Assembly (NCBI GenBank): GCA_030425425.1
Contig: JAUIAO010000003.1
Location: 1 to 64,000 of the forward strand
Direction: 5' to 3'
Length of the DNA stretch: 64,000 nucleotides
From: Bacteroidia bacterium
Lineage (GTDB): Bacteria; Bacteroidota; Bacteroidia; Cytophagales; Cyclobacteriaceae
This document shows, one piece after another, positions 29,901 through 39,774 of this stretch (its first letter is position 1; each line of letters begins with the position of its first letter). The translations under genes and the position numbers were made by a program. The notes under the pieces were generated by a model. It had not been told where the DNA came from. It searched no databases and saw nothing but the letters and a program-made list of their open reading frames with translations.

Positions 29901-31283
29901 GTGGAGTTTCAAAGGGACATATTAGAACACTTACAAAATTGGAAAAATGATCCGAACAGAAAGCCTTTGGTGCTTCGTGGAGCCAGACAAGTAGGAAAAA
30001 CCACAGCGGTAAAGCAGCTATCCAAATCCTACAAACAGTTTATTCATTTAAACCTGGAGAAAAATCAGGATCGTGCACATTTCGAAAAGCATGACGAGGT
30101 GAAAAAGGTCATTGACAGTCTTTTTCTGACTTATGATTTGTCTGATGACTATACCAGCACTTTGCTGTTTATTGATGAAATTCAGGAGTTACCCAAAGCA
30201 ATTCAGATGCTGCGGTATTTTTATGAGGAGCTTTCAGAGCTTCATGTAATTGCTGCAGGGTCTTTATTGGAGTTTGCAATGGGCGATGTGAAGAGTTTTC
30301 CGGTAGGGCGGATCACCTACATGTACATGTTTCCGCTGAATTTTGAAGAGTTTTTGTTGGCACGAGCAAAAACAAGACTATTGAAAGTGCTCAATAAGCT
30401 CCCCATAGACGAAGTAGCTCACTCTGCACTGATAGGTCAATTTCATGAATATGCAATCATAGGGGGAATGCCAGAGGTGGTTCAGCGTTATATTGATAAT
30501 GAGAGTTTGATCCAATTACCTTCTGTCTATGAAAGTATCTGGGCTACTTACAAAGATGACGTACAGAAATATGCGAAGAACGATTCTGAAAAAAGGGTCA
30601 TTGCACATATTCTGAATACAGCTGCTACGCAATTAGATCAACGGGTAAAATTTCAACATTTTGGTAACTCAAACTATAAATCGCGTGAGGTAAGTGAGGC
30701 ATTAAGGCGGCTAGATGACGCAAGGCTCATTCAACTCATTTATCCTACCACAAGTTTAGATTCACCCATTCAGCCCGACTATAAAAAAGCTCCAAGATTA
30801 CAGTTTTTAGATACTGGCTTGGTCAACCATGCTTTGAATATACAACCTGAGCTATTGACCATGGATGATCTGAGTGATGCATACCGAGGTGCGCTGATTC
30901 CACATCTTGTGGCACAGCAGCAGATTTCCAGACAAACTTTTACTGACAAAAGACCCAATTTTTGGGTGAGGGAAAAGAACCAATCTTCTGCTGAGGTAGA
31001 TCTGGTCATCGCTCATAATAAAATGTTGATTCCTGTTGAGATCAAATCCGGCAAAACTGGTAAGCTGAAATCGTTGCATCAATTTGTGGATGCATGTGGA
31101 CACCCTTATGCTATTCGATTATATGCTGGGTCTTTTAATGTGGAAACACATACTACACAAAAGGGGACAACCTTTCTATTAATGAACCTGCCTTATTATT
31201 TAGGTACAAAGCTACCAGAATACATTACCTATTTTTTAAATAATTACCACTTGGGTGATAGCAAAAAAGGCCACCCAATTTGA
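29901..31283 (+). CDS. AAA_14/DUF4143 ATPase
   Basis: A 460-residue ATP-binding protein. Walker A is GARQVGKTT (27-35) and Walker B is LLFIDEIQELP (about 87-97), in the AAA_14 domain; the DUF4143 domain follows (about 200-400), with a nuclease-like-fold motif ...EVDLVI...LIPVEIKSGK near the C-terminus, as is common in this family. The family is widespread and often horizontally moved; its biochemical role is not settled. The start is GTG at 29901, as no suitable ATG lies nearby. Four phased repeats precede it, and its stop codon lies in the loop of the terminator for the opposing floA operon. Confidence 0.92.
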   Translation: MEFQRDILEHLQNWKNDPNRKPLVLRGARQVGKTTAVKQLSKSYKQFIHLNLEKNQDRAHFEKHDEVKKVIDSLFLTYDLSDDYTSTLLFIDEIQELPKAIQMLRYFYEELSELHVIAAGSLLEFAMGDVKSFPVGRITYMYMFPLNFEEFLLARAKTRLLKVLNKLPIDEVAHSALIGQFHEYAIIGGMPEVVQRYIDNESLIQLPSVYESIWATYKDDVQKYAKNDSEKRVIAHILNTAATQLDQRVKFQHFGNSNYKSREVSEALRRLDDARLIQLIYPTTSLDSPIQPDYKKAPRLQFLDTGLVNHALNIQPELLTMDDLSDAYRGALIPHLVAQQQISRQTFTDKRPNFWVREKNQSSAEVDLVIAHNKMLIPVEIKSGKTGKLKSLHQFVDACGHPYAIRLYAGSFNVETHTTQKGTTFLLMNLPYYLGTKLPEYITYFLNNYHLGDSKKGHPI

Positions 31284-31291
31284 GTAGCCTT
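31263..31291 (-). terminator. Terminator of the floA operon, overlapping the ATPase gene end
   Basis: On the minus strand, AAGGCTAC pairs with GTGGCCTT (one mismatch) and runs into TTTTTT. It lies about 65 bp after the floA stop. On the plus strand the stem spans the last codons and the stop of the ATPase gene, so the same hairpin serves both convergent transcripts, but only the floA side has the T-run. Confidence 0.7.
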
Positions 31292-31354
31292 AGTTCTATT
31301 TCCTCTTTTATCTGAGGATAGGAATATGTTTTATGTGTTTTGGGAATTATTCCC

Positions 31355-32380
31355 TTATTCTCCTTTCTTTTTGGAGCTAGATCCTTTTTTGCCAGTGCCG
31401 GCTATTGACTCTCTCATGTCTGTGTCAGCTTGAATGTTTTGGAATTTGTAGTAGTCCATCACACCAAGGTTTCCACTTCTGAATGCTTCCGCCAATGCTT
31501 TTGGTACCTCTGCTTCCGCTAAGATTACTTTCGCCCTTGCTTCCTGTGCTTTCGCTACCATTTCCTGCTCCTCAGCTACAGCCATCGCTCTTCTTTCCTC
31601 GGCTTTTGCTTCTGCTACTTTCAAGTCAGCAGACGCCTGATCGGTTTGTAGTTTCGCGCCGATGTTTGCTCCTACATCCACATCTGCAATATCAATGGAT
31701 AAGATTTCGAATGCTGTACCGGCATCCAATCCTCTTTGAAGAACGAGCTTTGAGATTTTATCAGGATTCTCCAACACGTCCTTGTGACTGGCTGCAGAAC
31801 CAATAGAAGTTACAATACCTTCACCTACACGAGCAAGGATGGTGTCTTCACCAGCACCCCCAACCAATTGTTGGATGTTGGCACGAACAGTAACTCTGGC
31901 CTTAGCCACCAGCTGTATACCGTCAGCAGCAACCGCCGCTACACTAGGTGTATTGATTACTTTAGGGTTTACGGAAATCTGCACCGCTTCGAATACATCT
32001 CTACCAGCAAGATCAATAGCAGTAGCCTGTTTGAAAGTCAAGTTGATATTGGCCTTATCCGCTGAGATCAGTGCTTTGATCACCTGAGGGACATTTCCTC
32101 CGGCGAGGTAGTGCGTTTCCAATTCTTGAGTTTTGAGTGGCCTGGCCATGCTACCTTCTGATTCAGGGATCTCAAGTCCAGCTTTTGTGGCGGTAATTAG
32201 AGAGTTTACGATCACTGATGGTGGAACTTTTCTGATTCTCATAAATACCAGTTCAAGTAATCCCACTCTTACACCAGAAAACTGAGCAGTAATCCAGAGG
32301 TTGACCGGAACAAAGTACAGGAACACGAAAAATAGAATGATCCCTGCAAGGACGATAAATATAAATGAAAGGTTTGCCAT
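31355..32380 (-). CDS. floA: Flotillin-like membrane protein FloA
   Basis: A 341-residue protein of the FloA (YqfA) family. An N-terminal membrane segment (about 5-28) is followed by a long soluble region (SPFH-like) with the family motifs [18 protein letters not shown] and [12 protein letters not shown], then a helical Ala/Glu-rich stretch (about 240-300) that drives oligomerisation. The C-terminal 15 residues are Gly/Ser/Lys-rich. FloA forms membrane microdomains and affects membrane fluidity. It follows the NfeD gene with a gap of 4 bp, the usual NfeD-flotillin pairing. Confidence 0.95.
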   Translation of the reverse strand: MANLSFIFIVLAGIILFFVFLYFVPVNLWITAQFSGVRVGLLELVFMRIRKVPPSVIVNSLITATKAGLEIPESEGSMARPLKTQELETHYLAGGNVPQVIKALISADKANINLTFKQATAIDLAGRDVFEAVQISVNPKVINTPSVAAVAADGIQLVAKARVTVRANIQQLVGGAGEDTILARVGEGIVTSIGSAASHKDVLENPDKISKLVLQRGLDAGTAFEILSIDIADVDVGANIGAKLQTDQASADLKVAEAKAEERRAMAVAEEQEMVAKAQEARAKVILAEAEVPKALAEAFRSGNLGVMDYYKFQNIQADTDMRESIAGTGKKGSSSKKKGE

Positions 32381-32384
32381 TTTA

Positions 32385-32858
32385 TTACGAGTTTAATTTA
32401 GGTTCTACAATAATTCTATTCGATTCTATTTTGACCACTGTTACTTGCTGATTTTCTGTGATATATCCTCCGTTTGAGCGAACTTCCAGTTCCTGCTCTG
32501 CAAAAATGGCTTTGCCAATTGGCTTGAGAGAGGAGATGGTAATTCCCTCATCTCCGATGGCTAAGGTAGCCTTGAAGTCTTCATTCACCTTCCCGGAATT
32601 CACATCCTTTAGAGAAAATTTGTTCCATGCGCCGGACCGGAATGCATAGATCAATGTGACCATTCCGGCTACAGAAGATACCACGAGAATGATGGTGCCC
32701 GTTTCATTGCCGAAATAATCATAACCCAGATACACGCCGAAAAAACTCATCAATACTCCGGCTATTCCCACGATGGTTGTACCGGGAACAAAGATGATTT
32801 CCAGAATAATCAAACCAATCCCTACGATTATTAAGCCAATAACAGTGATCCACTCCAT
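32385..32858 (-). CDS. NfeD-like membrane protein
   Basis: A 157-residue NfeD protein of the short type, lacking the ClpP-like protease part. The start at 32858 ([20 protein letters not shown]) is chosen because it gives a membrane start and lies one base after the proS stop; an upstream in-frame ATG inside proS would add 16 polar residues. Three or four membrane helices (about 1-75) are followed by an OB-fold (about 90-157; LPIGKAIF-like motif [19 protein letters not shown]). NfeD proteins partner with flotillins, here the neighbour floA. Confidence 0.92.
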   Translation of the reverse strand: MEWITVIGLIIVGIGLIILEIIFVPGTTIVGIAGVLMSFFGVYLGYDYFGNETGTIILVVSSVAGMVTLIYAFRSGAWNKFSLKDVNSGKVNEDFKATLAIGDEGITISSLKPIGKAIFAEQELEVRSNGGYITENQQVTVVKIESNRIIVEPKLNS

Positions 32859-32859
32859 A

Positions 32860-34335
32860 TTAGTAAGCTTTTGCGAAAAGCACTCTGCCTTTTGATGGTT
32901 TACCACTGTAAATACAGGTGCCTTCTTCTTCGTTGGAATTTAACGGAATACAGCGAATTGTGGCTTTTGTTTCTGCTTTTATTTTTTCTTCAGTTTCTGA
33001 AGTTCCATCCCAGTGAGCGTAGATAAATCCACCTTTCGATTCTAGTAATTCTTTGAACTCTTCGTAACTATCAGCAGTTCGGGTGTTTTCTTCCTTGAAG
33101 TCTGCAGCTTTTTTATAAATGTTCTCCTGAATTTCATCCAGAAGCTGCTCAATGAAATCAACCGTCTTGTCCTGCTCTACAAACTGCTTTTCTTTAGTGT
33201 CCCTCCTGGCGATTTCCACAGTGCCTTTTTCCAGGTCTTTAGGTCCGATGGCTATTCTTACAGGAACGCCCTTCAGTTCATATTCTGCAAATTTCCAACC
33301 TGGCTTCTGAGTATCGCGATCATCAAATTTGACAGAGATGCCTTTTGCCTGAAGTTCAGACTTGAATTTGTTGGCTACTTCCGAGATTTTCTCCAGTTCT
33401 TCATCCTTTCTGTAGATTGGTACAATCACCACTTGAATAGGAGCCAGTTTTGGAGGCAATACCAAACCATCATCATCAGAGTGAGCCATGATCAATGCTC
33501 CCATCAATCGGGTAGAAACACCCCATGATGTACCCCATACATATTCGTCCTTACCCTCTTTAGTCGCATATTTCACATCAAATGCCTTAGCGAAATTCTG
33601 ACCCAGGAAGTGAGAAGTGCCTGCTTGAAGCGCTTTTCCATCCTGCATCATAGCTTCTATGCAATAAGTCTCCAAAGCACCGGCAAATCTTTCATTTTCT
33701 GTTTTTACACCTTTTGTTACAGGCACCGCCATAAATTTTTCAGCAAAGTCAGCATAGACCTCCAACATTTGTTTTGTCTCTGCTTCAGCTTCTTCTTTGG
33801 TAGCGTGAGCAGTATGTCCTTCCTGCCAAAGAAACTCCGCAGTTCTCAGGAAAAGTCTTGTACGCATTTCCCAGCGTACCACATTGGCCCATTGGTTGAT
33901 GAGTAATGGAAGGTCTCTGTATGATTGGATCCAATTCTTGTAAGAATCCCAAATCACCGTCTCGGAAGTTGGTCTTACGATGAGTTCTTCTTCGAGCTTT
34001 GCATCAGGGTCAACCGTCACTCCACCTTTTTCTTCATCATTTTTTAATCTATAATGAGTCACTACGGCACACTCTTTGGCGAACCCTTCTACATGGTCTG
34101 CTTCTTTGCTAAAAAACGATTTTGGGATGAAAAGTGGAAAATACGCATTCTCGTGTCCAGATTCTTTGAACATTTTATCGAGCGTTTGTTGCATTTTTTC
34201 CCAGATGGCGAAACCATAAGGTTTTATCACCATGGAGCCTCTCACGGCCGAATTTTCAGCCAAACCGGCTTTCTTCACCAACTCGTTGTACCACAAAGAA
34301 TAGTCTTCCGATCTACTTGGAATTGCTTTACTCAT
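32860..34335 (-). CDS. proS: Prolyl-tRNA synthetase (archaeal/eukaryote-like type)
   Basis: A 491-residue cytoplasmic enzyme that charges tRNA-Pro. The start at 34335 ([20 protein letters not shown]) matches the family; an in-frame extension of 55 residues upstream covers the promoter and is unlikely. Class II motifs are seen: motif 1 near [18 protein letters not shown], motif 2 with [24 protein letters not shown] (first 20 residues or fewer are conserved), and motif 3 with [21 protein letters not shown] in part. An anticodon-binding domain and the ProS C-terminal domain ending in A-Y follow. The short form without the bacterial editing insertion is the one usual in Bacteroidota. First gene of proS-nfeD-floA. 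Confidence 0.96.
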   Translation of the reverse strand: MSKAIPSRSEDYSLWYNELVKKAGLAENSAVRGSMVIKPYGFAIWEKMQQTLDKMFKESGHENAYFPLFIPKSFFSKEADHVEGFAKECAVVTHYRLKNDEEKGGVTVDPDAKLEEELIVRPTSETVIWDSYKNWIQSYRDLPLLINQWANVVRWEMRTRLFLRTAEFLWQEGHTAHATKEEAEAETKQMLEVYADFAEKFMAVPVTKGVKTENERFAGALETYCIEAMMQDGKALQAGTSHFLGQNFAKAFDVKYATKEGKDEYVWGTSWGVSTRLMGALIMAHSDDDGLVLPPKLAPIQVVIVPIYRKDEELEKISEVANKFKSELQAKGISVKFDDRDTQKPGWKFAEYELKGVPVRIAIGPKDLEKGTVEIARRDTKEKQFVEQDKTVDFIEQLLDEIQENIYKKAADFKEENTRTADSYEEFKELLESKGGFIYAHWDGTSETEEKIKAETKATIRCIPLNSNEEEGTCIYSGKPSKGRVLFAKAY

Positions 34336-34393
34336 GCTAGATTTTGTATTTTGGTATAGTAATTGCTTTATAAAAAATGTTAAAATAGGCTCA

Positions 34394-34401
34394 CAAATAT
34401 A
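34394..34401 (-). promoter_or_regulatory. -7 promoter element of proS-nfeD-floA
   Basis: On the minus strand TATATTTG fits TAnnTTTG exactly. Transcription would start near 34388, giving a leader of about 50 bases before the proS ATG at 34335. This supports the short proS start. The -33 side is weak. Confidence 0.55.
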
Positions 34402-34462
34402 GCCGTAGTAAGTTGAAACTTTGGAGCCAGAATTTGTTGTAATAGTATAAAAAGGAAAAATC

Positions 34463-35860
34463 ATGGAAGCACGTAGAAATCTAATATTGTCACTCGCCAT
34501 TATGCTGATATTTATCAGTGGGCAGTCATACGCTCAGGAGTATGATGATTTGTATTTCACACCGAAAGACCGCAAAGAGGTAGAGGAGAAGGCTTCCAAA
34601 AAGAATCCTAGCAAATCTACTTACAAGTCTTACGAGAATAATAATTATCAGGAAGAGTACTCCGCGTATGATGTCAACCCTGAGTACCTGTCGAAGTATC
34701 AAAATAACAATGGGTATGTCTATGATTCGGCACAGTTGGTTTCTGATGAGAATGCTTACTATCAAGAGCCTACTATGTCTAACATATCCTATTTCCCGGA
34801 TAATCAGAATGATCAGGGTACTACGATAATCAATAATTACTACCGTAACGATCCTCGATATGCCAGCAATTGGAATAATGGTTGGAACTATGGTGTAAAC
34901 ATGTGGTATGATCCTTGGTTTGGATGGAATACCGGAATCAATATTTCTTATGGATGGGGATGGAGTAGTATCAATAATATGTGGTTTGACCCGTATATGT
35001 ATGATCCTTATTTAGGTTGGTATGATCCATATCGAGGTTGGGTTGGAAATCCCTATGGTGGATGGGGTTGGAATAGACCATATTACAATGCATGGGGCTG
35101 GACTAGATGGAATCGTTATAATAACGCATACAATAATGGATTTTATGACGGTTTATACTACGGTGGCTACAGCGATTATACAAGTGTAAATAGGAGATCA
35201 AGAAGAGTGGTATCGAATAGCAGATACTCAAGAGGAGGAACGGTTACCGGTAGAGGGACTTCTTCTAGTAGCAGAGCAGTCAGCTCGTCCAGTAGAGCTC
35301 CTTCTTCATCCAGCAGTAGAGCTGGAAGTTACAGATCAAGCCAGAACGAATATACTGCTGGAGCAAGATCGAGCACTTCGGGTAGGTCTTCATCAAGAGT
35401 AACCACTACCAGATCATCGGATAGGCCATCCGGTGCATCAAGCGGTAGATCAGCTTATTCATCGAGTAATTCCAGGTCTCAATCTTCTTATGGTTCGCGA
35501 TCTGGTAACAGCTCTTCTGGAACCAGTAGAAGATATACAACTGGTAGCTCGTCAAGCTCCAGATCTAGTTATTCTTCAGGAAGAAGTTCTGGTAGTTACC
35601 GATCTTCCGGGAGTGGCTCTTCATCAGGTTCTAGCGGCAGATCTTCTTATTCTGGTAGAAGTTCTTCATCTAGCAGCAGGTCATCCTATTCTGGAGGAAG
35701 CTCATCCAGATCATCTGGTAGTAGTAGATCATCTTTCTCAGGTGGAGGCTCTTCCAGATCGTCTGGAGGAAGCAGTAGGTCATCCAGTTCGAGTGGCAGA
35801 TCCAGCAGTAGTTCTTCAAGATCCGGTGGAGGTTCATCCAGAAGAGGTGGTGGTAAATAA
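34463..35860 (+). CDS. Secreted Tyr/Trp/Asn-rich protein with Ser/Arg/Gly low-complexity tail
   Basis: A 465-residue protein of unknown function. A signal peptide (to about SYAQ, residue 25) is followed by a polar region, then a stretch very rich in Trp, Tyr, Asn, Gly and Pro (about 129-243; repeats of the kind [14 protein letters not shown]), and a C-terminal 220 residues made almost only of Ser, Arg, Gly and Thr (repeats like SSRSSYSGG). It has no known catalytic motif and no T9SS sorting domain. The tail is positively charged and should be disordered; binding to acidic glycans or the outer membrane surface is conceivable but unproven. A FadL-like gene follows after 27 bp and may be co-transcribed. 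Confidence 0.8.
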   Translation: MEARRNLILSLAIMLIFISGQSYAQEYDDLYFTPKDRKEVEEKASKKNPSKSTYKSYENNNYQEEYSAYDVNPEYLSKYQNNNGYVYDSAQLVSDENAYYQEPTMSNISYFPDNQNDQGTTIINNYYRNDPRYASNWNNGWNYGVNMWYDPWFGWNTGINISYGWGWSSINNMWFDPYMYDPYLGWYDPYRGWVGNPYGGWGWNRPYYNAWGWTRWNRYNNAYNNGFYDGLYYGGYSDYTSVNRRSRRVVSNSRYSRGGTVTGRGTSSSSRAVSSSSRAPSSSSSRAGSYRSSQNEYTAGARSSTSGRSSSRVTTTRSSDRPSGASSGRSAYSSSNSRSQSSYGSRSGNSSSGTSRRYTTGSSSSSRSSYSSGRSSGSYRSSGSGSSSGSSGRSSYSGRSSSSSSRSSYSGGSSSRSSGSSRSSFSGGGSSRSSGGSSRSSSSSGRSSSSSSRSGGGSSRRGGGK

Positions 35861-35887
35861 GGGTTGAAATAATAGAAACTAATAGCA

Positions 35888-37510
35888 ATGAAAAAATTCA
35901 AATATTTGGTATTTGCCGGGCTAGGTATGTTTTTTTACCTGGCTGAGGCACAAACATCCTCCTATGTAGATGACGCTTTGTTGTTTGGTCAATCAAATGC
36001 GATTACCGGAAGCACAGCCAGAATGCAAGGCTTGGCAGGCACTCAGGTATCTCTTGGAGCTGACATGAGCAGCGCGGGCTCTAACCCGGCTGGGTTAGGA
36101 ATGTACAATAGAAGTGTCGTATCCTTTTCGCCGAGCTTGAATTTCAATACATCTGATGCGACCTATAATGGTCAATTGTCATCTTCATATAAGAACAATT
36201 TCAACTTTGCCAATTTGGGTATTGTCTTCAATAGTGGAGGTAGTCGATTTGCTGAAGAAGATTTCAAAGGGGGAAGTTTTGCAATTACTTTACAGCGATC
36301 CAACAGCTTCAATCAAAACTTTTCGTATGCTGGGAGGAATAGAGATAATTCCATTACGGATGCCTTTATTGAAGAGGCTGAGTCGCTTGGTGGAATAAGT
36401 ATAACTAATCCAGAATATCCTGCCGATTATGCCGGACCCGAACATCATTTTTTGATAGAAGATGCAGAAGGCTATACTTATTACAATTACAACGATGGTT
36501 CTATTGAAATATATCCAGCAGGAATTAGGGGTAGTTATACTTCATTAGTAGGTGCAACAAGTGGTTTTACACCTTATCAAAGTGAGTTGGTAAAAAGGTA
36601 TGGGGATAATTATTCATTGAACTTTGCCTGGGGTGGGAACTATAAAGACCGTGTCTACTTTGGAGGAGGACTAGCTTATCAGAATATTGATTATTCACAG
36701 GAAAGGTATTTTGACGAAGGTTCTTATCAGGATTCGGACGGTAAAATAGATAACTTAGTTCAGCGCATACGTTTTGATGACATAGAAAGAGTCAGTGGTA
36801 GGGGGATTGATTTTACGGGTGGAGTGATTGTGAGGCCAATCGATTTTATGACCATAGGATTAGCTTATAAATCGCCTACTTTTTATTCATTAGATCGAGA
36901 ATTTGAATACCGTCTCAGAACAGATTTTGGAGCAGGAGCCTTTTATTATGATGAAAGTAGTGGAACGGATTCATTATATTATGAATTGAGCAGCTATGAT
37001 ACTCGAAACCCTGATTGGGGGCCGGTACCTCCTATATTGACAGGTTCCTATAATCTGAAAACCGCTCCAAAGTTGACAGCAGGTACTACGGTTTTTGTCG
37101 GTAAAAGAGGCTTCATTTCCGGTGACGTGGAATTCGTGGATTACCAATCAATGAAAGTAAAGTCGAATGATGTGGTGGCTGATGGGGATGATAACTCAGT
37201 GATCAGTTCTGTTTATAATTCCGTAATCAACTATCGGCTAGGAGTAGAGTACAGAATAGAGAATTTAAGGTTGAGGGCAGGATATGCTTTTTATGCAGAT
37301 CCATTTAAGAGTTCATCTATTGATGTTACACAGAGTGCCTTGACATTTGGTGTAGGCTATCGTTCGCAAGACTTCTTTGCAGATGTAGCATTAGTCAATC
37401 AAAATCAGAATGAAGTTTATGCACCCTACAATGTTTCTAGCAATCAGCCGATAGTTAATGTAGATCACAACAACACGACGATTTCAGCCACCTTCGGCTT
37501 CAACTTCTAA
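35888..37510 (+). CDS. FadL/OmpP1-like outer membrane protein
   Basis: A 540-residue outer membrane barrel. The signal peptide ends near LAEAQ (residue 22). The first mature part (FGQSNAITGSTARMQGLAG ... MSSAGSNPAGLGMYN) is typical of the FadL/OmpP1 family: a hatch region with the NPAGL motif. The rest shows alternating strands and ends with a strand closing in Phe (TISATFGFNF). Family members take up hydrophobic compounds such as long-chain fatty acids; the substrate here is unknown. The gene's 3' end overlaps the convergent aroK gene by 4 bp. Confidence 0.88.
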   Translation: MKKFKYLVFAGLGMFFYLAEAQTSSYVDDALLFGQSNAITGSTARMQGLAGTQVSLGADMSSAGSNPAGLGMYNRSVVSFSPSLNFNTSDATYNGQLSSSYKNNFNFANLGIVFNSGGSRFAEEDFKGGSFAITLQRSNSFNQNFSYAGRNRDNSITDAFIEEAESLGGISITNPEYPADYAGPEHHFLIEDAEGYTYYNYNDGSIEIYPAGIRGSYTSLVGATSGFTPYQSELVKRYGDNYSLNFAWGGNYKDRVYFGGGLAYQNIDYSQERYFDEGSYQDSDGKIDNLVQRIRFDDIERVSGRGIDFTGGVIVRPIDFMTIGLAYKSPTFYSLDREFEYRLRTDFGAGAFYYDESSGTDSLYYELSSYDTRNPDWGPVPPILTGSYNLKTAPKLTAGTTVFVGKRGFISGDVEFVDYQSMKVKSNDVVADGDDNSVISSVYNSVINYRLGVEYRIENLRLRAGYAFYADPFKSSSIDVTQSALTFGVGYRSQDFFADVALVNQNQNEVYAPYNVSSNQPIVNVDHNNTTISATFGFNF

Positions 37511-38004
37511 ATAGCAGCAACTTCTTGCATGAACAGGCTCACTTCTCTATGACTGATAGAGAGGTGGGCCTTTTTATATATAGGCATTCGCGCTTCAAGT
37601 AATTGATTTACACGATTTTCCACGTCTCCTTGGACCAATGGTCTGTGGTCTTTTCTGGCTAGTCTTTCTATTAAGGTCTCTTTAGGAGTTTCCAGAAATA
37701 CAACTACGCCATTTTGCTTCATGAAATCTATTCCATTGTGAAAGCATGGGGATCCGCCTCCTGTGGAAATAATCACATGTGGGTTTTCTTTAGAGACTTT
37801 CTGTAGTGTTTCAGATTCTACTTTTCGGAAATAATCTTCTCCATCTGCACTGAATATTTCACTTATTTTTCTGCCTTCAGCTTCTTCTATTTCATGGTCG
37901 AGATCGATCATTTCACAACCCAATTCTTCCATGAGTTTTCGACCAAAATAAGACTTGCCGCATCCTGGCATCCCAATTAGATAGATTCGTCCTTCCAGTT
38001 TCAA
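37507..38004 (-). CDS. aroK: Shikimate kinase
   Basis: A 165-residue cytoplasmic enzyme that phosphorylates shikimate at the 3-position in the aromatic amino acid (chorismate) pathway. Walker A is GMPGCGKSYFG (about 11-21); the substrate-binding D-x-D (DLDHEIE, about 34-36), the STGGGSP motif (about 79-86) and the lid with RKDHRPL are all present. It overlaps the upstream DoxX-like gene by 4 bp and is thus translationally coupled to it, an arrangement seen in other Bacteroidota. Confidence 0.95.
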   Translation of the reverse strand: MKLEGRIYLIGMPGCGKSYFGRKLMEELGCEMIDLDHEIEEAEGRKISEIFSADGEDYFRKVESETLQKVSKENPHVIISTGGGSPCFHNGIDFMKQNGVVVFLETPKETLIERLARKDHRPLVQGDVENRVNQLLEARMPIYKKAHLSISHREVSLFMQEVAAI

Positions 38005-39089
38005 TTCAACAAAAGGTTTATTTTCGAAATATCCGGAGTGTCATTGTGATGCCATTTACCCAGCACCGTTCCGTCCTTTAAGAGTACTATTCCCGGATTG
38101 GATCTTACGATGGTTTTGAGCACTGTGGCATCCCCATAGTAGTATGGTGCAGCTAACTGAACTTCATGACGGAAGGCTTCAAATTCCTCATATCCAGAGG
38201 CAGTAAGTACCCAAGGTTCAGCCTTATTAGACGCATTTACTAGCTTGTTGATCGCTTCCATATTAGCTTTTGAGGCTTTTTCTGCACTGTAGATAATGAT
38301 CAGTAGCTTGGTGCCAGATAATAATTCTTCCGTATAGTCCCCCTCATCTGTCCACACATTAAGATCGGTGATTTTTGGTAGTGCTTCTGGATTTGCCAGA
38401 TCCATAGACTTGTAAGTGTATGATTTATCAGTAGGGTAGGTGTCGAACACAAACTCCTTTCCATCTTTTTCCATGACAAACTCATATTTGAGCTGCTCTG
38501 ATGGCTCCATTAAAGAAGGTAGGTGATTACCAACAGCATAAGCTCTAAAGTCGATAAATGGCAGGTGTGCAATCGCATAATATGCCAGCCCCGTGAACAC
38601 TATAGTAGACCCTATGACTTTTATGTGTCCAAATTTTTCAGAGAACCACGAACCGTATTGGTGTCGATTTATGAATATTATGATAATCAGAACTAGCAAA
38701 ATAATGTCTTTGGTAAATGAACCCCATGGAGTCAATTTGATCGCATCGCCAAAGCATCCGCAATCCGTCACTTTATTGAAATAGGCTGAATAGAAGGTGA
38801 GAAAAGTAAAGAAAACGATTGTCACCATGAGTGCCCAGCTGGTTCTTGGCATCTTAAAACCAATGATCAACGCAATACCAAGTACTACCTCAATCACACT
38901 GAGGAAAATGGAGAAAAACAATGCCAGAGGTACCAGATATTCGAAAACTGGTGAGATATCATGCGCGAACACTTCGAAGTATTCTTCTAGTTTGATGGCT
39001 GTTCCTATGGGGTCATTGACTTTTATGGCTCCAGAGAAAATGAATAATCCTCCCACGAGGTAACGAGCTATTTCGTAAATGATTTTCAT
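38001..39089 (-). CDS. DoxX/MauE-like membrane protein of the BT_3928 type
   Basis: A 362-residue protein. Five membrane helices are visible in the first 180 residues (e.g. YLVGGLFIFSGAIKV and ALFFSIFLSVIEVVLGIALI), with the MauE/DoxX signature DCGCFGDAIKLTPWG (about 109-123). The last 130 residues resemble a thioredoxin fold (LLIIIYSAEKAS ... NPGIVLLKDGTVLGKW) but lack a CxxC active site. A redox role linked to the membrane Cys pair is possible. It sits between the DUF1599 gene and aroK; the link to shikimate kinase is positional only. Confidence 0.82.
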   Translation of the reverse strand: MKIIYEIARYLVGGLFIFSGAIKVNDPIGTAIKLEEYFEVFAHDISPVFEYLVPLALFFSIFLSVIEVVLGIALIIGFKMPRTSWALMVTIVFFTFLTFYSAYFNKVTDCGCFGDAIKLTPWGSFTKDIILLVLIIIIFINRHQYGSWFSEKFGHIKVIGSTIVFTGLAYYAIAHLPFIDFRAYAVGNHLPSLMEPSEQLKYEFVMEKDGKEFVFDTYPTDKSYTYKSMDLANPEALPKITDLNVWTDEGDYTEELLSGTKLLIIIYSAEKASKANMEAINKLVNASNKAEPWVLTASGYEEFEAFRHEVQLAAPYYYGDATVLKTIVRSNPGIVLLKDGTVLGKWHHNDTPDISKINLLLN

Positions 39090-39169
39090 AATTTGGCGTT
39101 TATGCTGATGTCAATTTGCTTATCAATTTTGATACTGTGGCGAGGTTCAAAACCTGAATTATTTTCAAT

Positions 39170-39718
39170 TCACTGTTGCTCTTCTTTGAGTTTGATCATA
39201 CAGAATACCGAATAATTGATCATATCCTGATAGTTTGCGTCGATACCTTCAGAGATCAATGTCTGACCGGCATTATCTTCTATCTGTTTCACCCTGAGTA
39301 ATTTCATAAGAATAATGTCCGTCATAGAGCTCACTCTCATTTCTCTCCAGGCCTCTCCATAATCATGATTTTTATTGGTCAACAATTCCAACGTGCTTTC
39401 TGCGGCATTGTCGTATTTAGGCTCCAGAAAATCATAGGCCAACTCCAGGCCAGCTTCTTCATCTAATCCCATCTGGATCAGCGCCATTATACAGTAGTTG
39501 ATGATGCCTATAAATTCCCCTTCGATGTTATCACCTACTTTCTGAGTGCCTTTTTCTTGGATGGATCGGATGCGCTGAGCTTTAATGTAAATTTGATCCG
39601 TAATAGATGGAAGCCTGAGAATCCTCCAGGCGGTACCATAATCTTGTGTCTTTTTCTTAAAAATTTCCTTACAGGAAGTAATAATTTCGCGGTATTGATT
39701 GATTGTTTGGTCTTTCAA
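39170..39718 (-). CDS. DUF1599 family protein
   Basis: A 182-residue soluble protein made of two related halves. Half one has KTQDYGTAWRILRLPSITDQ and half two NHDYGEAWREMRVSSMTDI, each followed by a helix ending in INY(C/S). The pattern D-Y-G-x-A-W-R is the hallmark of DUF1599. The family has been linked in comparative studies to nucleotide or base modification, but no function is established here. A promoter with a full -7 match lies about 45 bp upstream. It heads the DUF1599, DoxX-like, aroK series. Confidence 0.88.
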   Translation of the reverse strand: MKDQTINQYREIITSCKEIFKKKTQDYGTAWRILRLPSITDQIYIKAQRIRSIQEKGTQKVGDNIEGEFIGIINYCIMALIQMGLDEEAGLELAYDFLEPKYDNAAESTLELLTNKNHDYGEAWREMRVSSMTDIILMKLLRVKQIEDNAGQTLISEGIDANYQDMINYSVFCMIKLKEEQQ

Positions 39719-39761
39719 CTTGAAGAAAAGTTTATATTTTCAGCACCTATTAATGAGGCAA

Positions 39762-39769
39762 CAAATCTA
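39762..39769 (-). promoter_or_regulatory. -7 promoter element of the DUF1599 gene
   Basis: On the minus strand TAGATTTG fits TAnnTTTG. Transcription would start near 39756, about 37 bases before the ATG at 39718. It lies in the 56-bp gap shared with the divergent folP gene, so the promoters of the two operons must overlap closely. Confidence 0.55.
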
Positions 39770-39774
39770 ACACA

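Noticed and set aside
32859-32906. An earlier start of the NfeD gene
   Set aside because: The extension lies inside the proS coding sequence and adds a polar stretch before the membrane start; the ATG at 32858 sits directly after the proS stop.
34336-34500. A 55-residue extension of prolyl-tRNA synthetase
   Set aside because: It would cover the -7 element at 34394-34401 and overlap the divergent gene's start; the residues do not look like part of the synthetase family.
35433-35867. A 144-codon reading frame overlapping the Ser/Arg/Gly-rich gene
   Set aside because: It is the frame-shifted shadow of low-complexity Ser/Arg/Gly codons; it has no signal, no homology that I recognise and no start context. 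Long minus-strand frames in the same stretch have the same cause.
39090-39169. Promoter between the DUF1599 and DoxX-like genes
   Set aside because: No TAnnTTTG match on the minus strand was found; the gene is more likely read from the promoter upstream of DUF1599.
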